Of a DNA stretch of 64,000 bases, positions 43,240-52,380 are shown in pieces. The DNA comes from Ancylobacter sp. IITR112 (lineage in GTDB: Bacteria; Pseudomonadota; Alphaproteobacteria; Rhizobiales; Xanthobacteraceae): positions 1 to 64,000 of the forward strand of contig NZ_JBGCUS010000001.1 of assembly GCF_041415945.1 (NCBI RefSeq), written 5' to 3'. Position numbers and translations under genes: made by a program. Each line of letters opens with the position of its first letter. Within the stretch, counting starts at the first letter, position 1. Under the pieces are notes generated by a model. The model did no database searches, was not told where the DNA came from, and saw nothing but the letters and a program-made list of their open reading frames with translations.

Positions 43240-43607
43240 TCCTTCTGACCGACGAACTGCGTGAGCAGCTTCTCGCCAATGGCCGTCAGCGCGATGCCGA
43301 CCATCTGCCGGTCGTGAAATTCTTCAACCCTCTGGGCGAAGGTGTCTGGCTCGCCACCGAACTGGAGGAGGACGGCGACACACTCTTCGGCTTGGCCGAT
43401 CTCGGTCATCCCGAGCTTGGCTCCTTTTCGCTGGAAGAATTGACATCGCTCCGATTGCCATTCGGCATGGGGATCGAACGAGACATCCTCTTCACCGGAG
43501 ATTTCCCGATCTCCGTATGGGCGGAAGCCGCGCGGCAGGCTGGAGGCATCCGCGCCGCAGAGCGCATTCTCTATAAGGTCACCCGATCCCGACCAGGCGA
43601 TCATTGA
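43236..43607 (+). CDS. DUF2958 protein
   Basis: 123 residues; ATG 43,236 overlaps the ArdC stop (ATGA). Family hallmarks: LPVVKFFNPLGEGVWLATELEEDGDTLFGLADLGHPELGSFSLEEL and LPFGMGIERDILF. DUF2958 genes follow ardC in many ICEs of this group. Function is not established. Immediately downstream lies the IS3-family element. Confidence 0.9.
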   Translation: MILLTDELREQLLANGRQRDADHLPVVKFFNPLGEGVWLATELEEDGDTLFGLADLGHPELGSFSLEELTSLRLPFGMGIERDILFTGDFPISVWAEAARQAGGIRAAERILYKVTRSRPGDH

Positions 43608-43633
43608 TCGCGCATTGACGTTGCCCCCAACTT

Positions 43634-44563
43634 CTATCCAACTGTGAGTTCGTTCTGGCGGTTGGATTTGCCCTCTCGGGCGTGGGGAGCGGCGGGGGCA
43701 GACGCGGAGCCGTTCATGATGCGGAGCGTCTGATCCCGCCGCGGATGGAATGTTGAGGCGAAGGCCGTTGGCGTCTGCCATCCGAGCTTCGAGTGCGGCC
43801 GGGCGGTGTTATAGTCGAGCTGCCACCGGGCGAGAGCGGCTCTGGCGTGAGACAGGCTGGAGAACAGCGTCTCGTTCAACAGCTCGTCCCGAAGGCGCCC
43901 GTTGAAGCTCTCGATGAAGCCGTTCTGCATCGGCTTACCCGGCGCGATGTAGTGCCACTCGACCCGAGCTGTGTCGGCCCAGCCCAGAATGGCATTGGAG
44001 GTGAACTCGCTGCCATTGTCACTGACGATCATCTTCGGCCGGCCGCGCTCTGCCAGCAGCCGATCGAGTTCGCGAGCGACCCGGACCCCGGACAGCGACG
44101 TGTCCGCCACCAGTGCCAGGCATTCGCGGGTACAGTCGTCCACGATGGCCAGCATCCGGAAGCGCCGGCCATCGGTCATCTGGTCGGCAACGAAGTCGAG
44201 CGACCAGCGCTCGTTCGGTCGCATCGGGATCATCATCGGCGCCCGTGTCCCGATCGCCCGCTTGCGACCGCCTCGCCGGCGGACCATCAGCCGTTCCTCA
44301 CGGTAGAGCCGGAACAGCCGCTTGTGGTTGACCCGGAAGCCCTCCCGCCTGAGCAGGACGTGGAGACGCCGGTACCCGAACCGCCGTCGCTCCTGGGCGA
44401 TGGCCTTCATGCGCTCACGCAGCGAGGCGTCATTCCCGCGCGTGGCTCTGTATCTCATGGTCATGCGGCAGAAGCCGGTGGCTTTACACGCCCGCCGTTC
44501 GCTCATCCCATGGGCTTCCATGAGGTGGGAGACAGCTCTGCGCCTGGCAGCGGACGTCACCAC
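43634..44563 (-). CDS. IS3 transposase OrfB (DDE integrase domain)
   Basis: 309-residue reading; HTH_21-like region ([17 protein letters not shown]) and rve integrase core with catalytic residues in [18 protein letters not shown] and [14 protein letters not shown]. It overlaps OrfA by seven bases and is normally made as an OrfAB fusion by programmed -1 frameshifting. All three acidic residues are present, so the element may be active. Confidence 0.92.
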   Translation of the reverse strand: MVTSAARRRAVSHLMEAHGMSERRACKATGFCRMTMRYRATRGNDASLRERMKAIAQERRRFGYRRLHVLLRREGFRVNHKRLFRLYREERLMVRRRGGRKRAIGTRAPMMIPMRPNERWSLDFVADQMTDGRRFRMLAIVDDCTRECLALVADTSLSGVRVARELDRLLAERGRPKMIVSDNGSEFTSNAILGWADTARVEWHYIAPGKPMQNGFIESFNGRLRDELLNETLFSSLSHARAALARWQLDYNTARPHSKLGWQTPTAFASTFHPRRDQTLRIMNGSASAPAAPHAREGKSNRQNELTVG

Positions 44564-44823
44564 TTCTTTCCCAGGAGATCCTTCAGCGCGACGTTATCCA
44601 GCATGGCGTCGGCGAGCATGCGCTTCAGCTTGGCGTTCTCGTCCTCGAGCGCTCGCAGCCGTTTGGCCTCCGACACGTCCATCCCGCCGAAACGGGCCTT
44701 CCATTTGTAGATGCTGGCGTCGCTGACCCCGTGCTTGCGACACAGGTCCGAGACCGGCACCCCGGCCTCGTGCTCCTTCAGGATGCCGATGATCTGCTCT
44801 TCCGTGAAGCGGCTGCGCCTCAT
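44557..44823 (-). CDS. IS3 transposase OrfA
   Basis: 88 residues; HTH ([42 protein letters not shown]) and leucine-zipper-like helix ([34 protein letters not shown]). Typical OrfA of the IS407 group. Binds the ends of the element. Confidence 0.92.
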   Translation of the reverse strand: MRRSRFTEEQIIGILKEHEAGVPVSDLCRKHGVSDASIYKWKARFGGMDVSEAKRLRALEDENAKLKRMLADAMLDNVALKDLLGKKW

Positions 44824-44948
44824 GTCCTGGTCCTCTCAATGGGCCAGAACGAACTTCAAACTGGATTAGAGATGAGGGGCAACGTCACGAAGCATGCGAT
44901 AAGATGCTATAATTCGTATGAGCTTTTCAGATGGGCTAACAAATCGAA

Positions 44949-45839
44949 ATGGAAAATCTCAACGACCTTGCCGCATTCGGGGCCGTCGCCCGTGAACGGA
45001 GCTTTACGCGCGCCGCCGCGAAGCTACGCGTGTCGCCATCGGCACTGAGCCAAACCGTCCGCAATCTCGAGGAGCGGCTGGGGATAAGGCTTCTGACCCG
45101 CACCACGCGCAGCGTCGCGCCGACCGAAGCCGGCGAACGCCTCTTGCGGACGATCACGCCGCACTTCGACGAGATCGCAGCCGAACTCGCCGCATTGAGC
45201 GAGTTGCGCGACAAACCCGCCGGAACCGTCAGGATCACGGCTGGGGAGCATCCCGCTATCTCCGTGCTGCAACCCGCTCTCAAGCGGTTTCTTCCAGATC
45301 ATCCCGATATCAACGTCGAAATCATCATCGACTATGGCCTGACGGACATCGTTGCTGAGGGTTATGACGCAGGCGTTCGCATGGGTGAGCAGGTCGCCAA
45401 AGACATGATCGCCGTGCCCATCGGACCCGAAATGCGCATGGCGGTTGTCGCCTCGCCAAACTATTTCAAGCGACACCCCCGCCCGGAAACGCCTCAGGAT
45501 CTCACCGCGCACAAATGTATCAACATCCGTCTGCCGACCTATGGCGGGGTGTTCTCCTGGGGCCTCACGAAAGAAGGGCGGGAGGTCAAGGTTCGGGGCG
45601 AAGGACAGCTCGTCTTCAACAGTCTGAGCATGCGCCTCTCCTCGGCGCTGGACGGCCTCGGTGTTGCCTATATGCCTGAAGATCAAGCGCTCCCGCATAT
45701 TGCCAAAGGTCGGCTGGTGCGGGTTCTGGAAGATTGGTGTCCCTATTTTCCCGGCTATCACCTTTACTATCCGAGCAGACGGCAACAGTCGCCGGCGCTG
45801 GCCCTACTGGTGGACATTCTCCGCTACCGCGGCGGCTGA
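44949..45839 (+). CDS. LysR-family regulator of the oxidase/hydrolase cluster
   Basis: 296-residue LysR protein: winged HTH (FGAVARERSFTRAAAKLRVSPSALSQTVRNLEERLGIRLLTRTTRSV) and a LysR substrate domain. It lies between the IS element and the seven minus-strand genes, so the IS is directly upstream and its old promoter may have been changed. The gene ends convergently, overlapping the DUF4405 gene by 36 bases. Probably controls the adjacent operon. Confidence 0.9.
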   Translation: MENLNDLAAFGAVARERSFTRAAAKLRVSPSALSQTVRNLEERLGIRLLTRTTRSVAPTEAGERLLRTITPHFDEIAAELAALSELRDKPAGTVRITAGEHPAISVLQPALKRFLPDHPDINVEIIIDYGLTDIVAEGYDAGVRMGEQVAKDMIAVPIGPEMRMAVVASPNYFKRHPRPETPQDLTAHKCINIRLPTYGGVFSWGLTKEGREVKVRGEGQLVFNSLSMRLSSALDGLGVAYMPEDQALPHIAKGRLVRVLEDWCPYFPGYHLYYPSRRQQSPALALLVDILRYRGG

Positions 45840-46517
45840 TCTGGGTCTGCGCTTCCGCGCTTGCAGCCACTTCATCGCGTAGTAGGTCAGGCACATATAG
45901 AGCCCAGCAATCGCAAGACAGTGGATGAAAAAGCCCGCGACGGATTCTTCGAAGTTCCACCAGTCAAGCGTCATCTGCATGGACAGCTTCGTGCCGATCG
46001 CCAGCTCGAACGAACTCCATACGCCATGTATCGCGATGGCGACCGTGACGGCGCGGAGCACGAGCGTCCTCAGGGCGTTGGGCTGTGTGATCCCCATTAG
46101 CTTGCGCGCCACGCCCATGATCATGGGCCAGCGTAGGCCGAGATGGACGGAAACGATCACCAGCACCCAGTAGGCCGCGAGCGTATGAATCTGCCGGACG
46201 GTGAAGCCGGCATAGGGGGACATGACCCCCGACAGCGCATTCGAAATGAGCACACTGGTGACGAGAAGCGCCAGCATCGCCAGCATCAGCAGGAACGTCA
46301 CCACGATGTTGAACAGGCTGCGCGGCTCGCGGGCGCCTTTTGCGATCGTGCCGTACCATCGCCGATTGAAGACGTTGTGCATGATGAGGAGCAGGAACAT
46401 AGCGGTCCCCGCCACCTCATGAGCGACGTTGCCGAGCCACCAATAGGAAAAGCCGAACAGCAAGAGACCGGCTGCGATGAGGTCGAACACCAGCCGAGAC
46501 AGGAAAATCGGGCTCAA
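45804..46517 (-). CDS. DUF4405-type membrane protein (b-type cytochrome-like)
   Basis: 237 residues, TTG 46,517 start with GGAGG nine bases upstream. About five helices; histidines in GNVAHEVAG, IMHNVFN, IHTLAAYW and VHLGLRW suggest a diheme-b-type protein related to DUF4405 family members. It follows the P460-like gene by 17 bases and could move electrons for it. The C-terminal codons overlap the opposing LysR gene. Confidence 0.75.
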   Translation of the reverse strand: MSPIFLSRLVFDLIAAGLLLFGFSYWWLGNVAHEVAGTAMFLLLIMHNVFNRRWYGTIAKGAREPRSLFNIVVTFLLMLAMLALLVTSVLISNALSGVMSPYAGFTVRQIHTLAAYWVLVIVSVHLGLRWPMIMGVARKLMGITQPNALRTLVLRAVTVAIAIHGVWSSFELAIGTKLSMQMTLDWWNFEESVAGFFIHCLAIAGLYMCLTYYAMKWLQARKRRPRSAAAVAENVHQ

Positions 46518-46534
46518 ACGTCAGACCTCCCCAC

Positions 46535-47023
46535 TCACTCGACCGGCGTGCCGCTGAAGCGGGGAATGCGATAGGCCGTGAACAAGAAGTCGCTGCCCTG
46601 CTGGCTGCGATGGCACGACTGACAGCGCGCCGTGTTCTCACTCATGTTGATCGACTTGTCCGGCCAGAACCATTGGAATTGCCAATCGGCGGTTCGACGG
46701 CTTGCGTCATAGTCAGCGCCCCAATTCTCGCCCTTCTGCATGACGAAGTAGCGATAGAGTTCGCCGTCGCGATGGTCGACCAACACGAAATGGGTGCCTG
46801 CCGGGATCGGTTGCCCGTTCTTGACTGCCTCCATGGCCGCAGGCGTGGTCATGATGTGCTCCATCACATTGCCGCGCCTAACGGTCGTGTAGTGAACCAT
46901 CTCCTCGAGATTGGGAAACTGGACGCGGTTCGTTTCGGCCCGCACCTGCCATCCGATCAGGGAGACGGTGAAGGCGGCCAAGGCACTTAACGCAAGGGTC
47001 GTTGCAATTCGCTTCAAGGACAT
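46535..47023 (-). CDS. Cytochrome P460-like c-type heme protein
   Basis: 162 residues with a signal peptide ([29 protein letters not shown]). One c-type heme site CQSCH at 134-138 near the C-terminus, and the P460-family pattern ([50 protein letters not shown]). Cytochromes P460 oxidise hydroxylamine or handle nitric oxide, but many relatives are uncharacterised. Periplasmic; its partner is probably the DUF4405 membrane protein. Confidence 0.8.
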   Translation of the reverse strand: MSLKRIATTLALSALAAFTVSLIGWQVRAETNRVQFPNLEEMVHYTTVRRGNVMEHIMTTPAAMEAVKNGQPIPAGTHFVLVDHRDGELYRYFVMQKGENWGADYDASRRTADWQFQWFWPDKSINMSENTARCQSCHRSQQGSDFLFTAYRIPRFSGTPVE

Positions 47024-47095
47024 GCTCGCTTTTTCGGTTGGGTTCGGCAGGCCGCGAGGCGAGCGCCCTGACGTGTGTTTCGGTTCGCGTCGAGA

Positions 47096-47560
47096 TCAGC
47101 GTCCGTACTGCTCGTCGGACACCTGCTCCATCCAGTCGACGGTCTTGCCGTCCAGCGCTTCGGAGAAGGCGATATGGCTCATGCCGACAGTAGGGCTCGC
47201 GCCATGCCAGTGCTTCACGCCGGGCGGAATCCAGACGGTATCGCCAGGTCGGATCTCCTGTACCGGGCCGCCCCAATGCTGAACGCGACCCACACCCGCC
47301 GTCACGATGAGCGTTTGGCCCAGCGGATGCGTGTGCCAAGCCGTGCGCGCGCCCGGTTCGAAGGTGACGGTCGCACCGCTGATCCGAGCCTCGCCGCTTC
47401 CCTTGAAGCGGTCGTCAACCCGGACTGCGCCGGTGAAGTTCTCGGCCGCCCCCGTGGAGGAGGGCTGTGAACCAGCGCGGGTGACGACGACTTCGGTATC
47501 TGCATAGGCTGTCGTGGCAAGGGTCATAAGCAGTGCAACTCCGGCAAGGGTTTTCGTCAC
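47096..47560 (-). CDS. Exported cupin protein
   Basis: 154 residues from GTG 47,560, with an AAGGA ribosome site. Signal peptide ([20 protein letters not shown]), then a single cupin: [35 protein letters not shown] followed by [17 protein letters not shown], with the two metal-binding motifs intact. Cupins of this type are often encoded with carboxymuconolactone decarboxylase-like proteins, as here. Confidence 0.88.
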   Translation of the reverse strand: MTKTLAGVALLMTLATTAYADTEVVVTRAGSQPSSTGAAENFTGAVRVDDRFKGSGEARISGATVTFEPGARTAWHTHPLGQTLIVTAGVGRVQHWGGPVQEIRPGDTVWIPPGVKHWHGASPTVGMSHIAFSEALDGKTVDWMEQVSDEQYGR

Positions 47561-47608
47561 GATCTCTGGTCCTTTCGGGCTGGCGTGGTTTCTGAAGGCT
47601 GAGATCGG

Positions 47609-48415
47609 TCAGCCGCCCAAGGTCTGGGTTACGACTGTCAGAGCCCTGGTGGCCTTCCCCCAGCCCGCATAGAAGGCGATGTGCGTCAGGGCCTCCGCGA
47701 TCTCATCGCGGGTGAGCCCGGCTTGCACGCCGCGGCGCAGATACGGCTCCAGCAGGTCGATGTCGCCCGTGGCGGTAAGGGCGGCGATTGTGACAAGGCT
47801 ACGGTCACGGACGCTGAGGTCGGACCTGGTCCAAAGGTCGCCGAAAACAACCCGATTGGTAAGATCGGCGAACTTCGGCGCCACAGCTCCGAATTGAGCG
47901 GTTACTGCCTCTGCCGCCTGGGCATCCGAAGAGGCAGGAGAAAGCCGTTGAAGCTCGGCTTGAAGTGCAGCGAAGTCGATATTCCGTTCAGTATAGACCC
48001 CATCATACACTTCGAGCGCCGAGACCGCGTTCGGCCAGCCCGAGTAGATGGCAAGGTGGGTAAGAACGCCCGATGCTTCCATGGGCGTGACGCCATTGTT
48101 CAACGCGCGACCGAGATGGCCTCGAAGCTGCGCCGGCTTGTTGGTCGCGATCAGGACCGAGATAACGGCCAGACTGCGGTCACGCGGCGAAAGGCCCTCG
48201 CCGGGCCATATCTCGCCAAAGAGCACCTCGTCGGTGTACCTAGCCATCCCAGGAACAAGTTTTTGCTGAAGCGGGCCTGATGGGCGCGCACGCGACTGGT
48301 CCGGAGCCGCTTCGGACGCGGCGGGGGTCTCGCTTTGAGCGTTGGCCATGGTGGAAACTCCTCCGGCAAGGACGAGGCTTGCAGCAACGAACAGGTTTCT
48401 GGTGAGCTTTTTCAA
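47609..48415 (-). CDS. Exported carboxymuconolactone decarboxylase-like protein
   Basis: 268 residues from TTG 48,415 (GAGGAG ribosome site); longer readings give no signal peptide. Signal sequence LFVAASLVLAGGVSTMANA, then two AhpD/CMD-like repeats (DRSLAVISVLIATNKPAQLRGHLGRALNNGVTPMEASGVLTHLAIYSGWPNA and DRSLVTIAALTATGDIDLLEPYLRRGVQAGLTRDEIAEALTHIAFYAGWGKA). The AhpD CxxC motif is absent, so it is not a peroxidase of that type. Probably acts on a small organic acid or lactone. Confidence 0.85.
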   Translation of the reverse strand: MKKLTRNLFVAASLVLAGGVSTMANAQSETPAASEAAPDQSRARPSGPLQQKLVPGMARYTDEVLFGEIWPGEGLSPRDRSLAVISVLIATNKPAQLRGHLGRALNNGVTPMEASGVLTHLAIYSGWPNAVSALEVYDGVYTERNIDFAALQAELQRLSPASSDAQAAEAVTAQFGAVAPKFADLTNRVVFGDLWTRSDLSVRDRSLVTIAALTATGDIDLLEPYLRRGVQAGLTRDEIAEALTHIAFYAGWGKATRALTVVTQTLGG

Positions 48416-48485
48416 TGCGTGACTCCTCGACGTGGCGGAAAAGGCATGGCACCCAGGACGAAACCTGAGCGCCCTGTGCGAGTGG

Positions 48486-49577
48486 TCAGGAAACGAGGGT
48501 CCGAGAGAAGAACGGCGCGAGCTTGCCCATCGCCGCTTCGACATATTCGGGAACCCAATAGGTCCGGATGTGGCTTGCGCCCTCGATCTTGAACAGTTCC
48601 TTGTCCGTCGTTCCCGTGGCCTTGGAGAAGGCGTCCTCGGTCATGTAAAGGCTGTCGGCCTTGCTGCCGGCGATCATCAGCAGCGGCTGGTCGATCAGCG
48701 CGATCTCGTCAGTGGCGTCCCAGCGCATCAGGTCGAGCAAGCTGCTCGTCGTATATTTGAACGTCGAGCCTTCGTGCGCGTGCGTGCGCCAATAATATTC
48801 GTATCCCTCCCGATACATCTCAAACGGCAGCGCAGCGATCTGCGCATCCGTCATGTCGGCATCGCCGGAATAGAGAATCGTCCCCCCGGCGACTTCTTGG
48901 GCGCGCGCGGCGGACGCCTGCCGCAAGCGCTCCTGAATCGTACCGAGCTGCGAATCCTCAAAGCCGTTCCGACGAACGCGCCCTGAATTGAACATGCTGA
49001 GCGTCGCGATCGACTTGAAGCGCTTGTCAGACTTCGCCGCCGCCAGCGAGTATCCGCCGCCGCCGCAAATGCCGAACAGGCCCAGACGCGCAGTATCGAC
49101 GCCGGGATATTGCGTAATGAAGTCCGCCGCGCCGTGGATGTCCTCGATGCGGAATTGAGGCTTGTCCACACTGCGCGGCTCGCCCCCGCTCGCCCCCTGA
49201 TACGAGGCATCCATTGCGATCGTGATAAAGCCCTGTTCCGCCAGATGCTGGGAATAGAGACCCGCGGTCTGTTCCTTCACGCCGCCATTCGGGTGCGCCA
49301 CGACAATCGCGGGATACTTCTTCTGCGGATCGTAGTTCGCCGGGGTGTAGACATTGGCGGCGATGTCCAGGCCATGGAGCTTGTACGTGACCGGGTGGAC
49401 GTTGACTTTGCCCGGCTCATTTTGCGTGATCGCGCCCCGATAGACGGGGGTGAACCCATTGATCTTGGTCTCTGTTGCACTGGCCATCGCTGGAACTCCT
49501 ATCATTGCACTTGAGAGAACGAGCGCGGTTGTCCCGAGGAACTCGCGCCTACTTCTATTGACGACGTTGTCGGACAT
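48486..49577 (-). CDS. Tat-exported dienelactone-hydrolase-like protein
   Basis: 363 residues from ATG 49,577 (GGAG six bases upstream); ATG 49,589 is possible. Twin-arginine signal SRREFLGTTALVLSS. Alpha/beta fold with nucleophile elbow GICGGGG, cysteine instead of serine, as in dienelactone hydrolases; then GDADMTDAQ and a late histidine in GASHIRTYW. The export of a cysteine hydrolase is unusual. Part of the LysR-flanked cluster; the substrate is unknown. Confidence 0.82.
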   Translation of the reverse strand: MSDNVVNRSRREFLGTTALVLSSAMIGVPAMASATETKINGFTPVYRGAITQNEPGKVNVHPVTYKLHGLDIAANVYTPANYDPQKKYPAIVVAHPNGGVKEQTAGLYSQHLAEQGFITIAMDASYQGASGGEPRSVDKPQFRIEDIHGAADFITQYPGVDTARLGLFGICGGGGYSLAAAKSDKRFKSIATLSMFNSGRVRRNGFEDSQLGTIQERLRQASAARAQEVAGGTILYSGDADMTDAQIAALPFEMYREGYEYYWRTHAHEGSTFKYTTSSLLDLMRWDATDEIALIDQPLLMIAGSKADSLYMTEDAFSKATGTTDKELFKIEGASHIRTYWVPEYVEAAMGKLAPFFSRTLVS

Positions 49578-49674
49578 TTCGAACTCCATCTTTGATATGC
49601 GAAGGAGCCAGGCTCCGTTGTGCCGGCCGTCTGCGAACGGGTGTCAGGACGTTGCAGAGATCGATTGGCGCGCG

Positions 49675-50847
49675 TCACTGCTTCGGCGGTGCTTCCACGC
49701 CCGTTGCCGACAGAACGGCATCCGAAAGGCGAGCGCCTCGGATGGAAATGCCCCCGAGTGCTGCGTTCAACTCCGCCAACTCGGCGGGGCTGAAGGAAAT
49801 CGAAGCCGCGGCGACGTTCTCTTCCAGATGGGCTGCGTTGGTGGTGCCGGGTATGGGCACGATCCAGGGCCTCTGTGCCGTCAGCCACGCCAGTGAAAGC
49901 TGAGCCGGCGTGGCGTTCTTGCGCGCCGCCCAGGTCCTGACCAGTTCCACGAGTGCCATGTTGGCTGGCAACGCATCGGGTGCGAAGCGCGGAACACTGG
50001 CGCGGAAGTCCTGCTTTTCGAACCGGCTCGCGGCGTCGATCCTGCCAGCGAGGAAACCCATGCCGAGCGGGCTCCATGGCACGAAGCCGATTCCCAACTC
50101 CTCGCACAGCGGCAAGACCTGGGCTTCGGGGCCGCGATACAGCATCGAGTATTCGTTCTGGATCACCGCGACAGGGTGCTCCCGATGGGCACGACGGACC
50201 GTCTGCAAGCCCGGCTCGGACAAGCCATAATGAAGCACCTTGCCTTGCTTAATCAGATCCTTGAGCGTGCCGGCCACGTCCTCGATCGGCACCTGAGGAT
50301 CGACGCGATGCTGATACAGCAGGTCGATGCGGTCGGTGCGCAGACGCCGCAACTGGGCCTCGACAACCTGCCGGATATGATCGGGGCGACTGTTCAGGCC
50401 ACCGCGTCGCTCACCTGTCGTGGGATCGACATCGAAGCCGAACTTGGTGGACACCACGGCGCGATTGCGCAGGCTGCCTTGCAGCGCTTCGCCCAGCAGT
50501 TCCTCCGACATGAGAGGACCATAGACCTCTGCGGTGTCGAACAGCGTGACACCCAGATCCACCGCACGGCGAATGAGCGCGACGCCGTCTTGTCGGGTGG
50601 TGCGGCTCGAGTACAGGTCGACGACCCCTTGCGGGCCACTGGGATGCCACTGAACCCCCAGGCCGATGGGATAGACCTCCAAGGGCCCGAGGCGTCGCCT
50701 CGTCGCGGCCGAGGGATTGTTTGCCGCAGCACCCGGAGCGTTGGGCGTCTGAGCATGAGCAGGCGGCAGCCACGAACCGATAGCCAGTGTGGCGGCGGCG
50801 GCCAGAAGCTGGCGGCGATGCATATGGCCGGCACGATCTGTCGTCAT
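49675..50847 (-). CDS. Tat-exported aldo/keto reductase
   Basis: 390 residues. A twin-arginine-like start (MHRRQLLAAAATLAIGSWLPPAHAQ) precedes an aldo/keto reductase barrel: GVTLFDTAEVYGPLMSEELLGEAL with Asp and Tyr, catalytic lysine in VVSTKFGF, histidine in LLYQHRVD, and the NADPH-binding IPIPGTT end. AKRs are normally cytoplasmic; export with cofactor by Tat is plausible. ATG 50,847 has a GGAG ribosome site. Confidence 0.85.
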   Translation of the reverse strand: MTTDRAGHMHRRQLLAAAATLAIGSWLPPAHAQTPNAPGAAANNPSAATRRRLGPLEVYPIGLGVQWHPSGPQGVVDLYSSRTTRQDGVALIRRAVDLGVTLFDTAEVYGPLMSEELLGEALQGSLRNRAVVSTKFGFDVDPTTGERRGGLNSRPDHIRQVVEAQLRRLRTDRIDLLYQHRVDPQVPIEDVAGTLKDLIKQGKVLHYGLSEPGLQTVRRAHREHPVAVIQNEYSMLYRGPEAQVLPLCEELGIGFVPWSPLGMGFLAGRIDAASRFEKQDFRASVPRFAPDALPANMALVELVRTWAARKNATPAQLSLAWLTAQRPWIVPIPGTTNAAHLEENVAAASISFSPAELAELNAALGGISIRGARLSDAVLSATGVEAPPKQ

Positions 50848-50873
50848 GTTGCGCTCCTTCGCATGTTGCTTCG

Positions 50874-51977
50874 TCAGTCCAGTTTCTTCTCAGCCAAAAA
50901 CTTCGACACCTGATCCGCGATCTCCACATTGTTCAGGTCAGACATCAGGAAGTGCGTGCCGCCACGGATACCGATCTCCGGCAGATGCACGAGCTGGGCG
51001 TCGCCGCCGTGCTTGTTGATGGCGTCCACCCACAGCCTGGCCATCGCCAGCCGCACTCGCCAATTGTCCTGGCCGCGCTCTGCGGTCGGCTCGGTCGGGA
51101 AATTGTCGCCGTAGTAAATGATGATCGGGATGCGGGTGAGCTTCTCGAAATCCGCCAGCGGCACCGCCTCCGGCGTCAGCGTGCCGGCAGCGCTTGGCAT
51201 CGCCGCAGGCAGTTCGCCTTCGGGGAAGATGAACCCGCTGCCTGGTTCGAGGGCTACGATCCCCCTGACATTCTGGCTCTTGATCGCCGTCAGCCAGCCG
51301 GGTCCGCCAGCCTGCGAATGCGAGAACAGGATACCGGGGCCGGTCTTGTCGAACAGCGCCGCCATGGCGTCCGAGATCACGCCGGCATCGTAAGCGCCGG
51401 TATTCGGCGTGACCGAACGGAGGAATTGGTCAAGCGTCTCCGGCTTCCGGTCGAACTGGACGTTGTCGAAGTAGTTCGGCCACTTGCCGATCCGGAATTG
51501 ATCGAAGAAGAGCTGATCAAACGGCGTCGGCTCGACCGTCATGGCGACGGTGCTATTGCCAGCCCGCCCCCGCCTTGGCTGATCGACGACATAGACGGGG
51601 AAGCCACGACGCAGGAAGATCGTCTGAAATCCCTCTCGGCCGTCCGGGGTGGTTTCCCAACTGCGCCCCGATTGATACGCGCCATGCAGCATGACGATGG
51701 GCAGCGGCTTGGGGTTCTGCGGGATTTGATAGAAGGCGTAGAGATGATCCCCGTGGAAACTCTGGCCCTCGGAGGTCGGGTTGTTGTTGTTGTAGGTGCC
51801 GGGCGTCCTCACAACGGTGCCGCCGACCGCGAAGCTTCCTTGCTCCTGAATGACCAGAGGCTCTGATTTTGCCATCGGATCAGCCATTGCGGTCGCGGAG
51901 GCAAGCATTGCCACCGCCGCTAACATTGGTGCTACGAACCGTTTGCGTGAACACAAGACGCCTATCCTTCTCGACAT
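50874..51977 (-). CDS. Exported alpha/beta hydrolase
   Basis: 367 residues with a signal peptide (RKRFVAPMLAAVAMLASATAMADP). Alpha/beta fold: oxyanion region VMLHGAYQSGRSW, nucleophile elbow FSHSQAGGPG, acid/histidine region near RGGTHFLMSDLNN. First gene of the minus-strand cluster of seven; the upstream region 51,978-52,130 should hold its promoter. The substrate is unknown. Confidence 0.82.
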   Translation of the reverse strand: MSRRIGVLCSRKRFVAPMLAAVAMLASATAMADPMAKSEPLVIQEQGSFAVGGTVVRTPGTYNNNNPTSEGQSFHGDHLYAFYQIPQNPKPLPIVMLHGAYQSGRSWETTPDGREGFQTIFLRRGFPVYVVDQPRRGRAGNSTVAMTVEPTPFDQLFFDQFRIGKWPNYFDNVQFDRKPETLDQFLRSVTPNTGAYDAGVISDAMAALFDKTGPGILFSHSQAGGPGWLTAIKSQNVRGIVALEPGSGFIFPEGELPAAMPSAAGTLTPEAVPLADFEKLTRIPIIIYYGDNFPTEPTAERGQDNWRVRLAMARLWVDAINKHGGDAQLVHLPEIGIRGGTHFLMSDLNNVEIADQVSKFLAEKKLD

Positions 51978-52380
51978 TTTGCTTTGTCGAGGAAGATAGA
52001 GCAGAACTCATTCCGTGATTAGAGGCCCATATCCGGATGGGTCTTTAAGCGCTGCTTAATAATTACGGGCAGGATGGTTCGCAGAACGACCGTGGCCGGT
52101 CCGGCCGATACGCCTCTGGAAGGCTCCTCAATGATGCTCCACAGATTCTGTGCATCCGACTACGATAGTTTGCCGGTCGCGATCAACCCGGACCGAATCG
52201 GGCTCACTCGCGGCGGGTAAGATGGCGAGGCCATTGCGCCTGCAATCCCGCCGATCTCCTGTATTTGCGCGCCACGCTACTACTACTCCCGAATATTGTT
52301 GAAGGGGCCCGATTTCGGGCTCTTTTAATCATCCCCGTCCGGGGACCGTCTGAATTGTTCCCATCCAGAGCGGGGACAAG
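51978..52380. other. Region between the hydrolase cluster and trbB
   Basis: About 400 bases. Holds the hydrolase-cluster promoter on the left. Two tiny plus-strand frames (52,131-52,220, 29 codons; 52,222-52,302, 26 codons) precede a terminator at 52,307-52,326. They may be the ends of genes such as traG/copG that normally precede trbB and were deleted here, but I could not identify them. Codon evidence is too weak to call genes. Confidence 0.4.
52307..52326 (+). terminator. Terminator upstream of trbB
   Basis: GCCCG-ATTT-CGGGC (52,307-52,320) followed by TCTTTT. It points the same way as the trb operon, so it ends an upstream plus-strand transcript that no longer has a recognisable gene. 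Confidence 0.65.

Larger units (their letters stand above)
43622..44881 (-). mobile_element. IS3-family element (IS407-like group), complete, with 4-bp target repeats
   Basis: A 1,260-bp element with imperfect terminal inverted repeats: left end TGCCCCCAACTTCTATCC, right end (complement) TGCCCCTCATCTCTAATCC, both leading into GTTCGTTCTGGC. ACGT is repeated at 43,618-43,621 and 44,882-44,885. Four-base duplication fits this IS group. The two overlapping reading frames below encode the transposase. The reconstructed target is the palindrome TGACGTCA. The insertion lies at the point where the conserved ICE gene order (after DUF2958) breaks off. Confidence 0.9.

Noticed and set aside
52131..52302. 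Two small genes upstream of trbB
   Set aside because: 29 and 26 codons, no ribosome sites or recognisable families; recorded only as possible gene remnants.
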